The notes under the pieces: generated by a model
What the model was told of the DNA's origin: nothing
What the model saw: only the letters and a program-made list of their open reading frames with translations
Database searches by the model: none
Position numbers and translations under genes: made by a program
DNA from: a bacterium
GTDB taxonomy: Bacteria; Margulisbacteria; Marinamargulisbacteria; SXXA01
NCBI GenBank assembly: GCA_018402095.1
Contig: JAGYJO010000061.1
Location: 1 to 8,029 of the forward strand
Length of the DNA: 8,029 bases
Reading direction: 5' to 3'
Part shown: positions 1-7,023 of the stretch, piece by piece
Layout of the letters: each line of letters opens with the position of its first letter
Numbering within the stretch: the first letter of the stretch is position 1

Positions 1-554
1 CGGACACGGGCGGGTGTTTCTTGGGTGAGGTCCCAGATTTGGGATGCTGCACCTGGGGAGTCGGCCCACATGGCTTGAAAATCAACCTTGTTTTGGATGT
101 CGGAAGAAATGTCTGTGACGTTTTTGGGCGACGGGTTTCCCGCCAGGTTGGCGCTGGTAGAAATCAGTGGCAATTCCAGTTGTTGTAGTAGCGTGCGTAG
201 CGGGTCGGTGGCTGGGATGCGAACACCCAGTGTGGGTAGGCCACATGTGATAGCTGTTGGCGCTAGCGTGCTGGCCGGTAATAGTAGTGTGATGGGGCCA
301 GGCCAGTGGCTGTCGCAGAACTGCTTTTGTGTCTCTGTGAGTGGGTGTATCCAGTGTTCTATTTGGCGTAGTTGGTGGATGAGCAGAATCAAAGGCTTGG
401 GAGATTCCCGGTGTTTGATAGCTTGGATGCGATGGGCGACGTTGGCGGAGGCGATACCGCTGATGCCCCAGAGTGTATCTGTGGGGATGAGCCCCACGTG
501 GCTGTCTCGTAATCTTGCACAAACGTCGTTGGTGTCGCTTAGTGGTGCTGGCAT
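1..554 (-). CDS. tsaC: L-threonylcarbamoyladenylate synthase (TsaC/Sua5/YrdC family), 3' end cut by window edge
   Basis: The enzyme makes threonylcarbamoyl-AMP from threonine, bicarbonate and ATP. This is the cytoplasmic first step of the universal t6A37 modification of ANN-decoding tRNAs. The frame is open from an ATG at 554 to base 1, giving 184 complete codons. Family motifs appear in order: PTDTLWG (residues 24-30), the nucleotide-binding K-H-R..P-K cluster (47-53), WPGPIT (84-89), STSAN (132-136) and SQIWDLT (171-177). The last motif normally lies close to the C-terminus. E. coli TsaC is about 190 residues, so probably only a few residues are missing, and this is the short TsaC form without the extra Sua5 domain. 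Start: the ATG at 565 is out of frame and no other in-frame ATG lies just upstream; no clear Shine-Dalgarno is seen. It is divergent from the lipoprotein gene. The coding strand is A/C-rich, reflecting the G+T bias of the + strand. Confidence 0.93.
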   Translation of the reverse strand, partial: MPAPLSDTNDVCARLRDSHVGLIPTDTLWGISGIASANVAHRIQAIKHRESPKPLILLIHQLRQIEHWIHPLTETQKQFCDSHWPGPITLLLPASTLAPTAITCGLPTLGVRIPATDPLRTLLQQLELPLISTSANLAGNPSPKNVTDISSDIQNKVDFQAMWADSPGAASQIWDLTQETPARV

Positions 555-566
555 GATGCCTGCATT

Positions 567-594
567 TTGACATGGGCGGTAGGTGTTGGAAAGT
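567..594 (+). promoter_or_regulatory. Possible promoter for the lipoprotein/ccsBA pair
   Basis: A perfect sigma70-type -35 hexamer TTGACA lies at 567-572. The best -10 candidate at 16-bp spacing is GAAAGT (589-594), which matches TATAAT at only three positions. Transcription would begin near 600, leaving a leader of about 70 nt that starts with the inverted repeat at 601-625. The poor -10 box makes this tentative. A second weak -10-like element, TACATT at 657-662, lies close to the start codon but has no -35 partner at normal spacing. Confidence 0.3.
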
Positions 595-600
595 GGATGC

Positions 601-625
601 GGTGATCGTTTCGACAGCGATCGCC
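601..625. repeat. Inverted repeat in the divergent intergenic region
   Basis: GGTGATCG (601-608) pairs with CGATCGCC (618-625) across a 9-nt loop. This is an 8-bp stem with one G-T pair, and it contains the palindrome GCGATCGC (617-624). It lies between tsaC and the lipoprotein gene, so it could be an operator shared by both directions or a leader hairpin on either transcript. No U-tract follows on either strand, so it is not an intrinsic terminator. The arms are short enough that chance is a real alternative. Confidence 0.4.
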
Positions 626-673
626 ATTTTGAGTGGTATTCGTGGCTGACGTGTGCTACATTGCCACATTGAA

Positions 674-1216
674 ATGAAAACTTCTTTTTGTCTTGGATTG
701 TTGGTGTTGTCTGGTCTTCTCTTTGGCTGTCAGCAGCGAGAGATTCACGTGTACACCGCACCCAAAGATGTTCGGGCTTTGTCCCAAGTTTCCCCATCAC
801 AAACAAATTCTCCCCAATGGACAGCGCCGTCTCATTGGGTGTCACAGCCGAGTACTGCATTTCGTGTGGGTAGCTTTACCCTTCCTGGATCTGCTGGGGA
901 AGCCGATCTGGCGATTAGCTTTCTGTCTGGGCAAGCTGGCGGTGTTTTAGCCAATATCAATCGCTGGCGTGGACAGCTCCAGTTGGCACCAACGGATGAT
1001 ACTGGGCTTTCTCAGATGACAAAAAAGCTTACGCTTAAAGGTGAGTCTGTTTTATTCGTTGATTTGACCGCGGCAGATATGAAAAGTCGGATGCTTGTGG
1101 CTATTTGGGAAAAACCTGATGGCGCGTGGTTTTTCAAGTTGATGGGTCCAGCCCCGACGGTGTTGCATGAAGAAAAATCATTTACCCAATTTTTGGAGTC
1201 TGTCATATGGCCATAA
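674..1216 (+). CDS. Small lipoprotein of unknown function paired with the cytochrome c haem exporter
   Basis: A 180-residue protein with a lipoprotein signal peptide: K2, a hydrophobic core at residues 5-17, then LFGC with the lipid-bearing cysteine at 19. The mature protein is probably a periplasm-facing lipoprotein. A low-complexity Ser/Pro/Thr/Gln linker (about 32-50) leads into one globular domain (about 50-180). The best landmarks are AGGVLANINRWRGQL (88-102) and WFFKLMGP (152-159). From memory, this resembles uncharacterised lipoproteins that precede ResB/CcsA genes in Verrucomicrobiota-like genomes; the function is unknown. I chose ATG 674 over an in-frame GTG at 653 because it puts the basic residue and hydrophobic core at the N-terminus as a signal peptide needs. 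No strong Shine-Dalgarno is seen. The stop overlaps the start of the ResB-CcsA gene by 10 nt, which implies translational coupling and a possible role in haem delivery or apocytochrome handling (inference). Confidence 0.78.
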   Translation: MKTSFCLGLLVLSGLLFGCQQREIHVYTAPKDVRALSQVSPSQTNSPQWTAPSHWVSQPSTAFRVGSFTLPGSAGEADLAISFLSGQAGGVLANINRWRGQLQLAPTDDTGLSQMTKKLTLKGESVLFVDLTAADMKSRMLVAIWEKPDGAWFFKLMGPAPTVLHEEKSFTQFLESVIWP

Positions 1217-4173
1217 AGGATCATCCTGTCGTTAAACGTTTGGCGTCATTCAAACTCGCTGTTTTTTCGCTTTCTGCGATGACAGTGTTGGTGTTCTTGA
1301 TGACGTTGGCTCAGGTGAAATTGGGTGTTTTTTCGGCCAAAGAAGCGTATTTTGACACATGGTTTTTGTGGGCCCATCTGGGATCTTTTAAGATTCCTTA
1401 TTTTTTGGGTGGTAAAACGATTGGTATTTTGTTGGTTATCAACATGGCGGCTGCGATGTTGCGTATGCCACTGACATGGAAAAAGTTTGGATTATGGTGG
1501 ATTCACCTGAGTGTGATTGTGCTGTTGGTTGCGTCTGGTTGGATCAGTATTGTGGCGGTTGAGAGTCAGATGGCTATCGAAGAGGGTCAGACGGTGTGGT
1601 ATTCAGAAAGCCTGCACGATGTTGAACTCGTTGTACTTTCTGACGCGGCCGACCTTCAGGACCAGGTTGTGTCTATTCCTGAGCGTTTCCTCGTGCCAGG
1701 ACGGCAGATTACCCATTCATCGCTACCGTTTCAGCTGGATGTGCTCCGGGTGTATCCGAATTCTCGTCTGGAAATGGCCATGCCTGGTGAAACAAATACA
1801 AAAGATTCGTTGCGAGCGACTGCTGGGTTGGGCCCTCAATTAAACATTCAACCCCAAGCGGTGATGACCCGTGATGATTATAGAAATTTGATGTCTGTCT
1901 GGGTGCGGATATCCCAAGGGAATCGGGTTGTGGGGACCTGGGTGGTGTCCAATGGTATAGGTGCTGAGCAGCCGCTGACGATTGGCGACAAAACGTACCG
2001 CCTCCAACTGCGTGCACTGCGTCATTACAATGATTATGGCATTGCCTTGCAGGATTTTCAGCGTAACGTGTATCCGGGAACAACGATTCCGAGTCTGTTT
2101 TCCTCTCAAGTCAATGTGCTAGATACTACCGGTGAACGCTTGCAGTCAACGTTGATCGAAATGAATCAGCCTTTGCGTTTTCGTGGTAAAACCTATTTTC
2201 AGGCCAGTTATGGGAAGGATGACACATTGACGATCTTGCAAGTGGTGGAAAATCCGGGCTGGTTATGGCCGTACTTTAGTTGTTTGGGTATTCTTGTTGG
2301 CCTGTTGTGGCACTTTGCTGTTCGCTTGCTGCAAGGTCGCAATCGCCATCCTGTGGGTGCTTCAAAAACATCTAAAGCCCTGCTGCTTTTGATCATGGCT
2401 GGATCTCTGTTGGCCACGCCTTTGTTCGCTGCGTCGCCACAGACAGGCGTGGAACGTATACCTGTTGTGCACTCGGGTCGTGTGAAGCCTTTGGACACAG
2501 TGGCCCGTGTCAGTTTGTTGGCGCTCAATGAAAAACAAACCTTTAAACTCCCGGATGGCTCTAAAATGGCGGCCATCGATTGGTTGTTGACGGTGATGTA
2601 TGCGCCGGTTACCGCGAATGCTTGGCCGGTTTTTCGTGTCCAAAACCATATGATCTTAGGCATGTTTGGTCGTCCTGGCGAAGAAAATATTGCCTTGAGT
2701 TTCCAAGATATAGAGCCCTATTTGACTGTTGTGGAAGATGAAGCGGCTAAGGCTTCGGATGTGGAGAAGCAAAACCGCAATACGTTTCAGCGTGAAATTG
2801 TACGCTTGCAACAAAAGCTAATTATGTATCAAAAACTCAAAAACACGGTGTCCGTCGAAGGTCATCCGACCTTTGTCTCCGATGTGGAGAGCTATTTGGG
2901 GAATAATAGAGATACTTTGCCCGTTTGGCTGCCACAGTCAGCGCGCGTGTCTTGCTGGGATCAAGTTGGTTCTGATTATTTGCCAGAGCTAATGCGGTAC
3001 TTCAGACTGTTTAGGTTTATGGGAGATACGGCGTCTTTCTTGGTGTTGGATGAGGCCGACAAACCGTTGGCGTTTGGAGATCAAGCGTTGGATGTGTTGA
3101 ACACAGCGGATCGTTCGGCGTATATCCAAGCGTGGTTGGACCTTCAGAAGTCCTATGTGGCGGGAGATGCGGATGGTATTCGTGTGGCCTCCAAGACATT
3201 GAGCACGCCTAAACAGATGTCAGCGACACAGTTGCAAAAGATTCGTTTGGAAGTATTTTTGAATCAAAAAAACCCCTTGATTTGGGCCATGACCTTGTAT
3301 GTTTTGGTGATGATTTTGGCCGCTCTGGGATGGGCGTATCGTAGTGGGCGTTTGTCCCGTGTGGTATTTGCTGGTTTGGTGACGGGTGCTGTGATTCAGA
3401 CCGTGGCTATTGGGTTGCGGATGTGGCTGAGTGGGCGTCCGCCAGTGACAAACCTGTATACGTCAGCGGTTTTTGTGGGTTGGATTTCCGTGTTGATTAG
3501 TATTTGGATTGAGCGTCGTTACCGAGATGGTATCGGTGCTTTTGTCGGTGCGGCTGTTGGCTTTTGCACACTGATCGTGGCGCATCATTTGGCGCTTCAA
3601 GGCGACACCTTGGAGATGATGCAGGCTGTTTTGGATTCTAATTTTTGGTTGTCGACCCATGTGGTGACGATTTGTATTGGGTATGGTGCGACTTTTTTTG
3701 CTGGGGCATTGGCTGTTGTCTATGTTTTGAGAGGGGTTTTGGATCCTGGATTTTCAGAAGCGTCGCGTAAGCAGATCACCAGTATGGTGTATGGCACTAT
3801 TTGTTTTGCGTTGGTATTGAGCTTTGTCGGTACCGTTTTGGGTGGTGTCTGGGCGGATCAGTCTTGGGGTCGTTTTTGGGGTTGGGATCCCAAAGAGAAT
3901 GGGGCCCTTCTGATTGTTCTGTGGAATGCGGTGATTTTGCATGCCCGTATGGGGGGCTATATTCGCCAGCGGGGATTGATGCTTTTGGCGATATTTGGAA
4001 ACGTTGTGACCTCTTTTTCTTGGTTCGGGGTCAATCTCCTGGGTATTGGGTTGCATAGCTATGGGTTTATGGAAAAAGGCTTTGTGTGGCTGAGTGCCTT
4101 TGTCTTCTCCCAGTTGATCATTATTTGGATAGGGAGCCTACCCTTTCAATACTGGCGGTCGTTGAAGCGTTAG
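1207..4173 (+). CDS. ccsBA: Fused ResB-CcsA (CcsBA) System II cytochrome c haem exporter/synthetase
   Basis: A 988-residue inner-membrane protein that carries haem to the outer face and attaches it to CXXCH motifs of apocytochromes c. ResB half: TM1 about 15-36, TM2 about 70-85, TM3 about 95-117 with W-W-I-H (H100), a periplasmic domain (about 118-350) and TM4 about 352-374. A basic cytoplasmic loop and a signal-peptide-like TM segment (about 389-408) follow, then an extra periplasmic domain (about 409-690) starting with the motif VVHSGRVKPLDT (420-431). CcsA half: about 690-980, with PVTNLYTSAVF (746-756), P-His1 H818, the WWD motif (WGRFWGWDPKE, 887-897), TM-His2 H912 and P-His2 H950 (GLHSYG). 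All four histidines expected of haem-handling CcsBA are present at spacings like those of epsilonproteobacterial homologues. GGAG at 1195-1198 sits 8 nt before the ATG. The lipoprotein gene overlaps its start and the AAA gene converges 18 bp beyond its stop. Confidence 0.95.
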   Translation: MAIKDHPVVKRLASFKLAVFSLSAMTVLVFLMTLAQVKLGVFSAKEAYFDTWFLWAHLGSFKIPYFLGGKTIGILLVINMAAAMLRMPLTWKKFGLWWIHLSVIVLLVASGWISIVAVESQMAIEEGQTVWYSESLHDVELVVLSDAADLQDQVVSIPERFLVPGRQITHSSLPFQLDVLRVYPNSRLEMAMPGETNTKDSLRATAGLGPQLNIQPQAVMTRDDYRNLMSVWVRISQGNRVVGTWVVSNGIGAEQPLTIGDKTYRLQLRALRHYNDYGIALQDFQRNVYPGTTIPSLFSSQVNVLDTTGERLQSTLIEMNQPLRFRGKTYFQASYGKDDTLTILQVVENPGWLWPYFSCLGILVGLLWHFAVRLLQGRNRHPVGASKTSKALLLLIMAGSLLATPLFAASPQTGVERIPVVHSGRVKPLDTVARVSLLALNEKQTFKLPDGSKMAAIDWLLTVMYAPVTANAWPVFRVQNHMILGMFGRPGEENIALSFQDIEPYLTVVEDEAAKASDVEKQNRNTFQREIVRLQQKLIMYQKLKNTVSVEGHPTFVSDVESYLGNNRDTLPVWLPQSARVSCWDQVGSDYLPELMRYFRLFRFMGDTASFLVLDEADKPLAFGDQALDVLNTADRSAYIQAWLDLQKSYVAGDADGIRVASKTLSTPKQMSATQLQKIRLEVFLNQKNPLIWAMTLYVLVMILAALGWAYRSGRLSRVVFAGLVTGAVIQTVAIGLRMWLSGRPPVTNLYTSAVFVGWISVLISIWIERRYRDGIGAFVGAAVGFCTLIVAHHLALQGDTLEMMQAVLDSNFWLSTHVVTICIGYGATFFAGALAVVYVLRGVLDPGFSEASRKQITSMVYGTICFALVLSFVGTVLGGVWADQSWGRFWGWDPKENGALLIVLWNAVILHARMGGYIRQRGLMLLAIFGNVVTSFSWFGVNLLGIGLHSYGFMEKGFVWLSAFVFSQLIIIWIGSLPFQYWRSLKR

Positions 4174-4191
4174 GCTGTCTTTGCTTGGTGG

Positions 4192-5346
4192 TTATGCTTC
4201 TTTGGGCATGAGCAAAGAGGGTAGTGTTCTAAATGCCGTTTCAATAGGCATCGCCGTAATGTCGTCGTAATACTCGACTCTGTTGCCCCCATACAAATAA
4301 AAACATTTTGCCATAGGATAATCTTCTAAAAAAAGACGTAGCCCCTTGAATTCTCTTTCGTCAATTCGACTAGATCGTTTGATTTCGAACGCGAAAATGC
4401 CACGATTACCATATAGAACAAAATCAACCTCTACACCATGGTGAGTTCGCCAATAAAAAATGTCATATCCCCATTTCCCATAATGGTTGAGGGCAATGAC
4501 TTCTTGGAGAAATAATGTTTCAAGTGCCGGGCCTTCTGCTTCTTCTGGGGAATCTAAGGGGCCTTGTGGTCGAATAGCACGGTATACCCCGGTGTCGAAA
4601 AAATAAAATTTATCATGAGAAACAAGTCTCCGCTTGGCGCGTTTTTTGAATACGGGTAGGCGATATGCGATTAGTAAGTCTTCTAAAATGGAAATATAGT
4701 CGGTGACAGTCGATCTGTTGAGGCCGACTTGTTGTGCGATTTGGGTGATGGTGAGCGTGTTTCCCTGTGAAAAAGAAATGGCTTCCAAGAATTGTGAGAA
4801 GCTACCAAGATTTCGGGTTAGGCCTTCTTGTAGTATTTCTTCTTTGAGGTATGTGTTGATATAAGCGTGCAAGAATTGTTGGGGATCTTTTTGTGAGAAA
4901 ATGGCGGGTAAATGTCCGTATTGTAGGGCATTTTTTAGATTAAAGTCTGAGCCGAGCTCAGCTGCTGTTAGTGGATAAAAATGGTAGGTGTGGGCGCGTC
5001 CAGCGAGTAAGTTACTACTTTTTGAACGTAATTTTCTGGCACTGGAGCCGGTGAGGATGAATCTCATCCCCTTGGATTCAATGAGTTGGTGTACCGTATT
5101 GAGGCAATCGGGCACCCGTTGGATTTCGTCGATGACGATCCATCCATCATATTGAGATGGAATCATATTTATCAACCGACCAGGGTTTGCTAGGAGGTCT
5201 CTGAATAGCTCCGCATCTAGTAGATCGAGATATATCATCGGGTCTTGTTGTGATTTTATCCATGTTGTTTTTCCTGTGCCTCGTGGGCCAAAAAGAAAAA
5301 AACTGTTCTTATTTGTAGTCGGGAATTCTGGAAATCTGTTGTACAT
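4192..5346 (-). CDS. AAA-family ATPase with DUF4143 and PD-(D/E)XK-like C-terminal domain
   Basis: A 384-residue ATPase of unknown biological role. Walker A is GPRGTGKTT (20-28), Walker B is WIVIDEIQ (69-76), and a sensor-1-like LTGSSARKL lies at 98-106. A helix-turn-helix-like segment (about 198-230) sits within the DUF4143 region. The C-terminal part has D308, E321 and K323 in EVDF...FEIK, the pattern of a PD-(D/E)XK nuclease fold. Family members are common, often multicopy and patchily distributed, and no agreed function is known to me. I prefer the ATG at 5346 because MYNRF...FFLFGPRG is where related proteins begin. In-frame ATGs at 5355 and 5388 would add 3 or 14 residues. All three lie in or at the edge of the palindromes at 5345-5395. 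The gene follows rbgA but is more A+T-rich (about 37% GC in the hand-counted stretch 4321-4380) and partly lacks the local strand bias, suggesting horizontal acquisition. It ends 18 bp from ccsBA, convergent, with no clear terminator. Confidence 0.9.
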   Translation of the reverse strand: MYNRFPEFPTTNKNSFFLFGPRGTGKTTWIKSQQDPMIYLDLLDAELFRDLLANPGRLINMIPSQYDGWIVIDEIQRVPDCLNTVHQLIESKGMRFILTGSSARKLRSKSSNLLAGRAHTYHFYPLTAAELGSDFNLKNALQYGHLPAIFSQKDPQQFLHAYINTYLKEEILQEGLTRNLGSFSQFLEAISFSQGNTLTITQIAQQVGLNRSTVTDYISILEDLLIAYRLPVFKKRAKRRLVSHDKFYFFDTGVYRAIRPQGPLDSPEEAEGPALETLFLQEVIALNHYGKWGYDIFYWRTHHGVEVDFVLYGNRGIFAFEIKRSSRIDEREFKGLRLFLEDYPMAKCFYLYGGNRVEYYDDITAMPIETAFRTLPSLLMPKEA

Positions 5347-5379
5347 AACCAGCATATTACACGGAAATATGCTGGTTAT
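5345..5379. repeat. Perfect 14-bp inverted repeat at the AAA gene start
   Basis: ATAACCAGCATATT (5345-5358) is the exact reverse complement of AATATGCTGGTTAT (5366-5379), separated by 7 nt. In the AAA transcript it would form a 14-bp hairpin holding the AUG at 5355 and the first two bases of the AUG at 5346. No U-run follows, so an intrinsic terminator is unlikely. Its right arm is shared with the second inverted repeat at 5362-5395. Confidence 0.9.
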
Positions 5380-5395
5380 AAACCGCATATTTCCG
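5362..5395. repeat. Second inverted repeat, mutually exclusive with the first
   Basis: CGGAAATATGC (5362-5372) is the exact reverse complement of GCATATTTCCG (5385-5395). Inside it, GGTT (5374-5377) pairs with AACC (5381-5384) around a 3-nt loop. The result is a 15-bp stem with one unpaired base at 5373. In the AAA transcript it would enclose the AUG at 5388-5386. Bases 5366-5379 take part in both this stem and the one at 5345-5379, so only one can form at a time. Confidence 0.88.
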
Positions 5396-5413
5396 CCATC
5401 AACACCACTAGGG

Positions 5414-6256
5414 CTACGGCTTTTCCAAACTTACCCGTCCAAGTAACCCGGCACGGAACTCTTTGAGGATGAGCTGTGTGGCGCGGTCGAGATCGATTTC
5501 TCCTTCCTTGAGGAGCATCTGTCTTTTTTTGCCGATGGCACTGACGATAGCCATGGCGTCTGTTGTGTCTAAATCTGCGTCTGTGAGTGCATAGCGTTGT
5601 CTGAGTGCATCGCTGTAGTGTTCGCGTAGATAGTCAATGAGATAGGCGATGAGGTGTTCAATGGTGGTGACATGCTCTTTGATTGCGCCGGTGATGGCCA
5701 GTCCCATGCCCACGTTGTTTTGCTCGAATTTTGGCCACAAAATCCCAGGGCTATCCAAGCAGCGGAGATCCGGTGCAATGGTGAACCATGTAGGGGTTCT
5801 TGTGACACCTGGACGGTTTTCTACTTTCGCGACGACGTGACCCTTGAGGGTGTTGATAATGGCGGATTTCCCGACATTGGGTACCCCTAAAATGAGAATG
5901 TTATAGATGGGGCGTTTGCGCAGTTTCTTTTGGGCTACAGCATGGGCGATGACCTCGCGTCCAAAATTTGTGATCGTGGTGCGTGCTGTTTTGTGGTGGG
6001 TGTTGAGAAGCAATGTTTTGCCTATGGGTGCGAGTGCGCTGGTCCATAGTTGTGATATAGCTGGATCTGCCAGGTCTGCTTTGTTGAGGATGAGTCCCAT
6101 GGGTTTGTGTTTGACGACTTCGTAGAGCAGGGGGTTGTGGCTAGAAAAAGGAATGCGGGCATCTCGAATTTCGAGGACCGCATCGACTTGGGTGAGCGTC
6201 TCTTTGATGAGACGTGTGGATTTGGCCATGTGGCCGGGGAACCATTGAATGGTCAT
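5414..6256 (-). CDS. rbgA: Ribosome-assembly GTPase RbgA/YlqF (circularly permuted)
   Basis: A 280-residue cytoplasmic GTPase that acts late in assembly of the large ribosomal subunit; B. subtilis RbgA is about 282 residues. The G motifs are in the permuted order of the YlqF/YawG family: G4 NKAD (58-61) first, then G1 GVPNVGKS (124-131), G2 with T152 in RPGVT, and G3 DSPG (168-171). The N-terminal MTIQWFPGHMAKS and RDARIPFSS (31-39) are family hallmarks, and the C-terminal EFRAGLLGRVSLEKP (266-280) is typical too. The start is set at ATG 6256 because homologues begin M-x-I-Q-W-F-P-G-H-M; an in-frame upstream codon at 6304 would add 16 residues lying inside yadH. AGG at 6268-6266 is 9 nt before the start. 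The ATG overlaps the yadH stop in an ATGA arrangement (6256-6253), so translation is probably coupled to the exporter genes. Confidence 0.95.
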   Translation of the reverse strand: MTIQWFPGHMAKSTRLIKETLTQVDAVLEIRDARIPFSSHNPLLYEVVKHKPMGLILNKADLADPAISQLWTSALAPIGKTLLLNTHHKTARTTITNFGREVIAHAVAQKKLRKRPIYNILILGVPNVGKSAIINTLKGHVVAKVENRPGVTRTPTWFTIAPDLRCLDSPGILWPKFEQNNVGMGLAITGAIKEHVTTIEHLIAYLIDYLREHYSDALRQRYALTDADLDTTDAMAIVSAIGKKRQMLLKEGEIDLDRATQLILKEFRAGLLGRVSLEKP

Positions 6257-7023
6257 TGGCGAAAGCCTATTCCGCGTTGCAAAAGAAACAAAGAGAGACT
6301 CCACAAAACAATGATGAGTCCAAACATGCAGAGCAAAGAAGTGTGTACCGAAATGTCTGAAATACCCAAAAATCCGTATCTAAAGCTGTTTACCAAATAC
6401 AAAATAGGATTAAACAAAGACACTTTTTGCCAGAATGGCGGCAAGTAGGATACTGAGTAAAAAACGCCCCCAAGATAGGTCAGTGGCGTGAGCACAAAGG
6501 TAGGTACAATGGCGATGTCATCAAATTTGCGTGCAAATACGGCATTGATAAACCCAAGTAGTGAAAAAAGAAAAGCGGTGCCGACAATGGTTGTCATGAC
6601 AATCCAGAGGTGGGTGATGGGGAGGGGGGTGAAAAAGCGAGAGACAAAAAACACCAAGGTGCCGACGATGATGCCACGAATCACACCGCCGATGATATAG
6701 CCGAGCAAAATGACGGGGCTGATCAAAGGCGAGACGAGTAATTCCTCGATGTTGCGTTGGAACTTTGCGCTAAAAACCGAAGAAACGACGTTGCTGTAAG
6801 CATTGGTGAGTACCGACATCATGACCAATCCAGGGATGATGAACTGGAGGTAGGTGACCTCGCCTATCAATCCAATGCGGTTGCCGATGAAACTGCCAAA
6901 AATCAAAAAATAAAGTGATGTGGAGATGACAGATGGGAGTAGGGTCTGTGTCCAAATGCGGAAGATACGCAGGGTTTCTTTGCGCATCATAGTCCATAGT
7001 CCTATCCATTGTGTTTTAATCAT
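6253..7023 (-). CDS. yadH: ABC-2 type permease, YadH family
   Basis: A 256-residue inner-membrane subunit of an ABC exporter, the same length as E. coli YadH. About six membrane segments are visible: about 27-45, 61-80, 104-126, 139-160, 170-190 and 229-249. Family landmarks are YLQFIIPGLVMMSVLTNAY (58-76), FSAKFQRNIEELLVSPL (84-100, the cytoplasmic coupling-helix region), FDDIAIVPTFVLTPLTYLGG (167-186) and SFRYGFLGI (213-221). The substrate is unknown for the family; related ABC-2 exporters carry drugs or envelope polymers. I chose ATG 7023, which gives MIKTQW; a TTG two codons upstream is less likely. The start overlaps the end of yadG by 8 nt, which also favours coupled translation and equal subunit amounts. 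The ends of the protein are hydrophobic and T-rich in codons, which makes the + strand locally A-rich. Confidence 0.93.
   Translation of the reverse strand: MIKTQWIGLWTMMRKETLRIFRIWTQTLLPSVISTSLYFLIFGSFIGNRIGLIGEVTYLQFIIPGLVMMSVLTNAYSNVVSSVFSAKFQRNIEELLVSPLISPVILLGYIIGGVIRGIIVGTLVFFVSRFFTPLPITHLWIVMTTIVGTAFLFSLLGFINAVFARKFDDIAIVPTFVLTPLTYLGGVFYSVSYLPPFWQKVSLFNPILYLVNSFRYGFLGISDISVHTSLLCMFGLIIVLWSLSLFLLQRGIGFRQ

Noticed and set aside
88..570. Plus-strand 160-residue open frame
   Set aside because: It is antisense to tsaC, shows no family features, and the opposite strand encodes conserved TsaC motifs along its whole length.
82..669. Minus-strand 195-residue open frame overlapping tsaC
   Set aside because: It lies in another frame of the same strand as the clearly conserved TsaC reading frame, and its peptide is rich in His, Thr, Pro and Arg without any motif; it is a shadow of A/C-rich coding sequence.
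653..673. GTG start adding seven residues to the lipoprotein
   Set aside because: The added residues (MLHCHIE) spoil the signal-peptide N-region, while ATG 674 gives a regular lipoprotein signal.
4164..4200. GAAGC...GCTTC inverted repeat as a bidirectional terminator between the convergent genes
   Set aside because: Only 5-bp arms with a 27-nt loop and no T-tracts; too weak to call.
5345..5395. Intrinsic terminator after rbgA
   Set aside because: The stems are A+T-rich, no U-run follows either hairpin on the minus-strand transcript, and the AAA gene begins within the structure.
6257..6304. Upstream start adding 16 residues to RbgA
   Set aside because: Family members begin at M-x-I-Q-W-F-P-G-H-M; the extra residues come from the yadH 3' end read in another frame.
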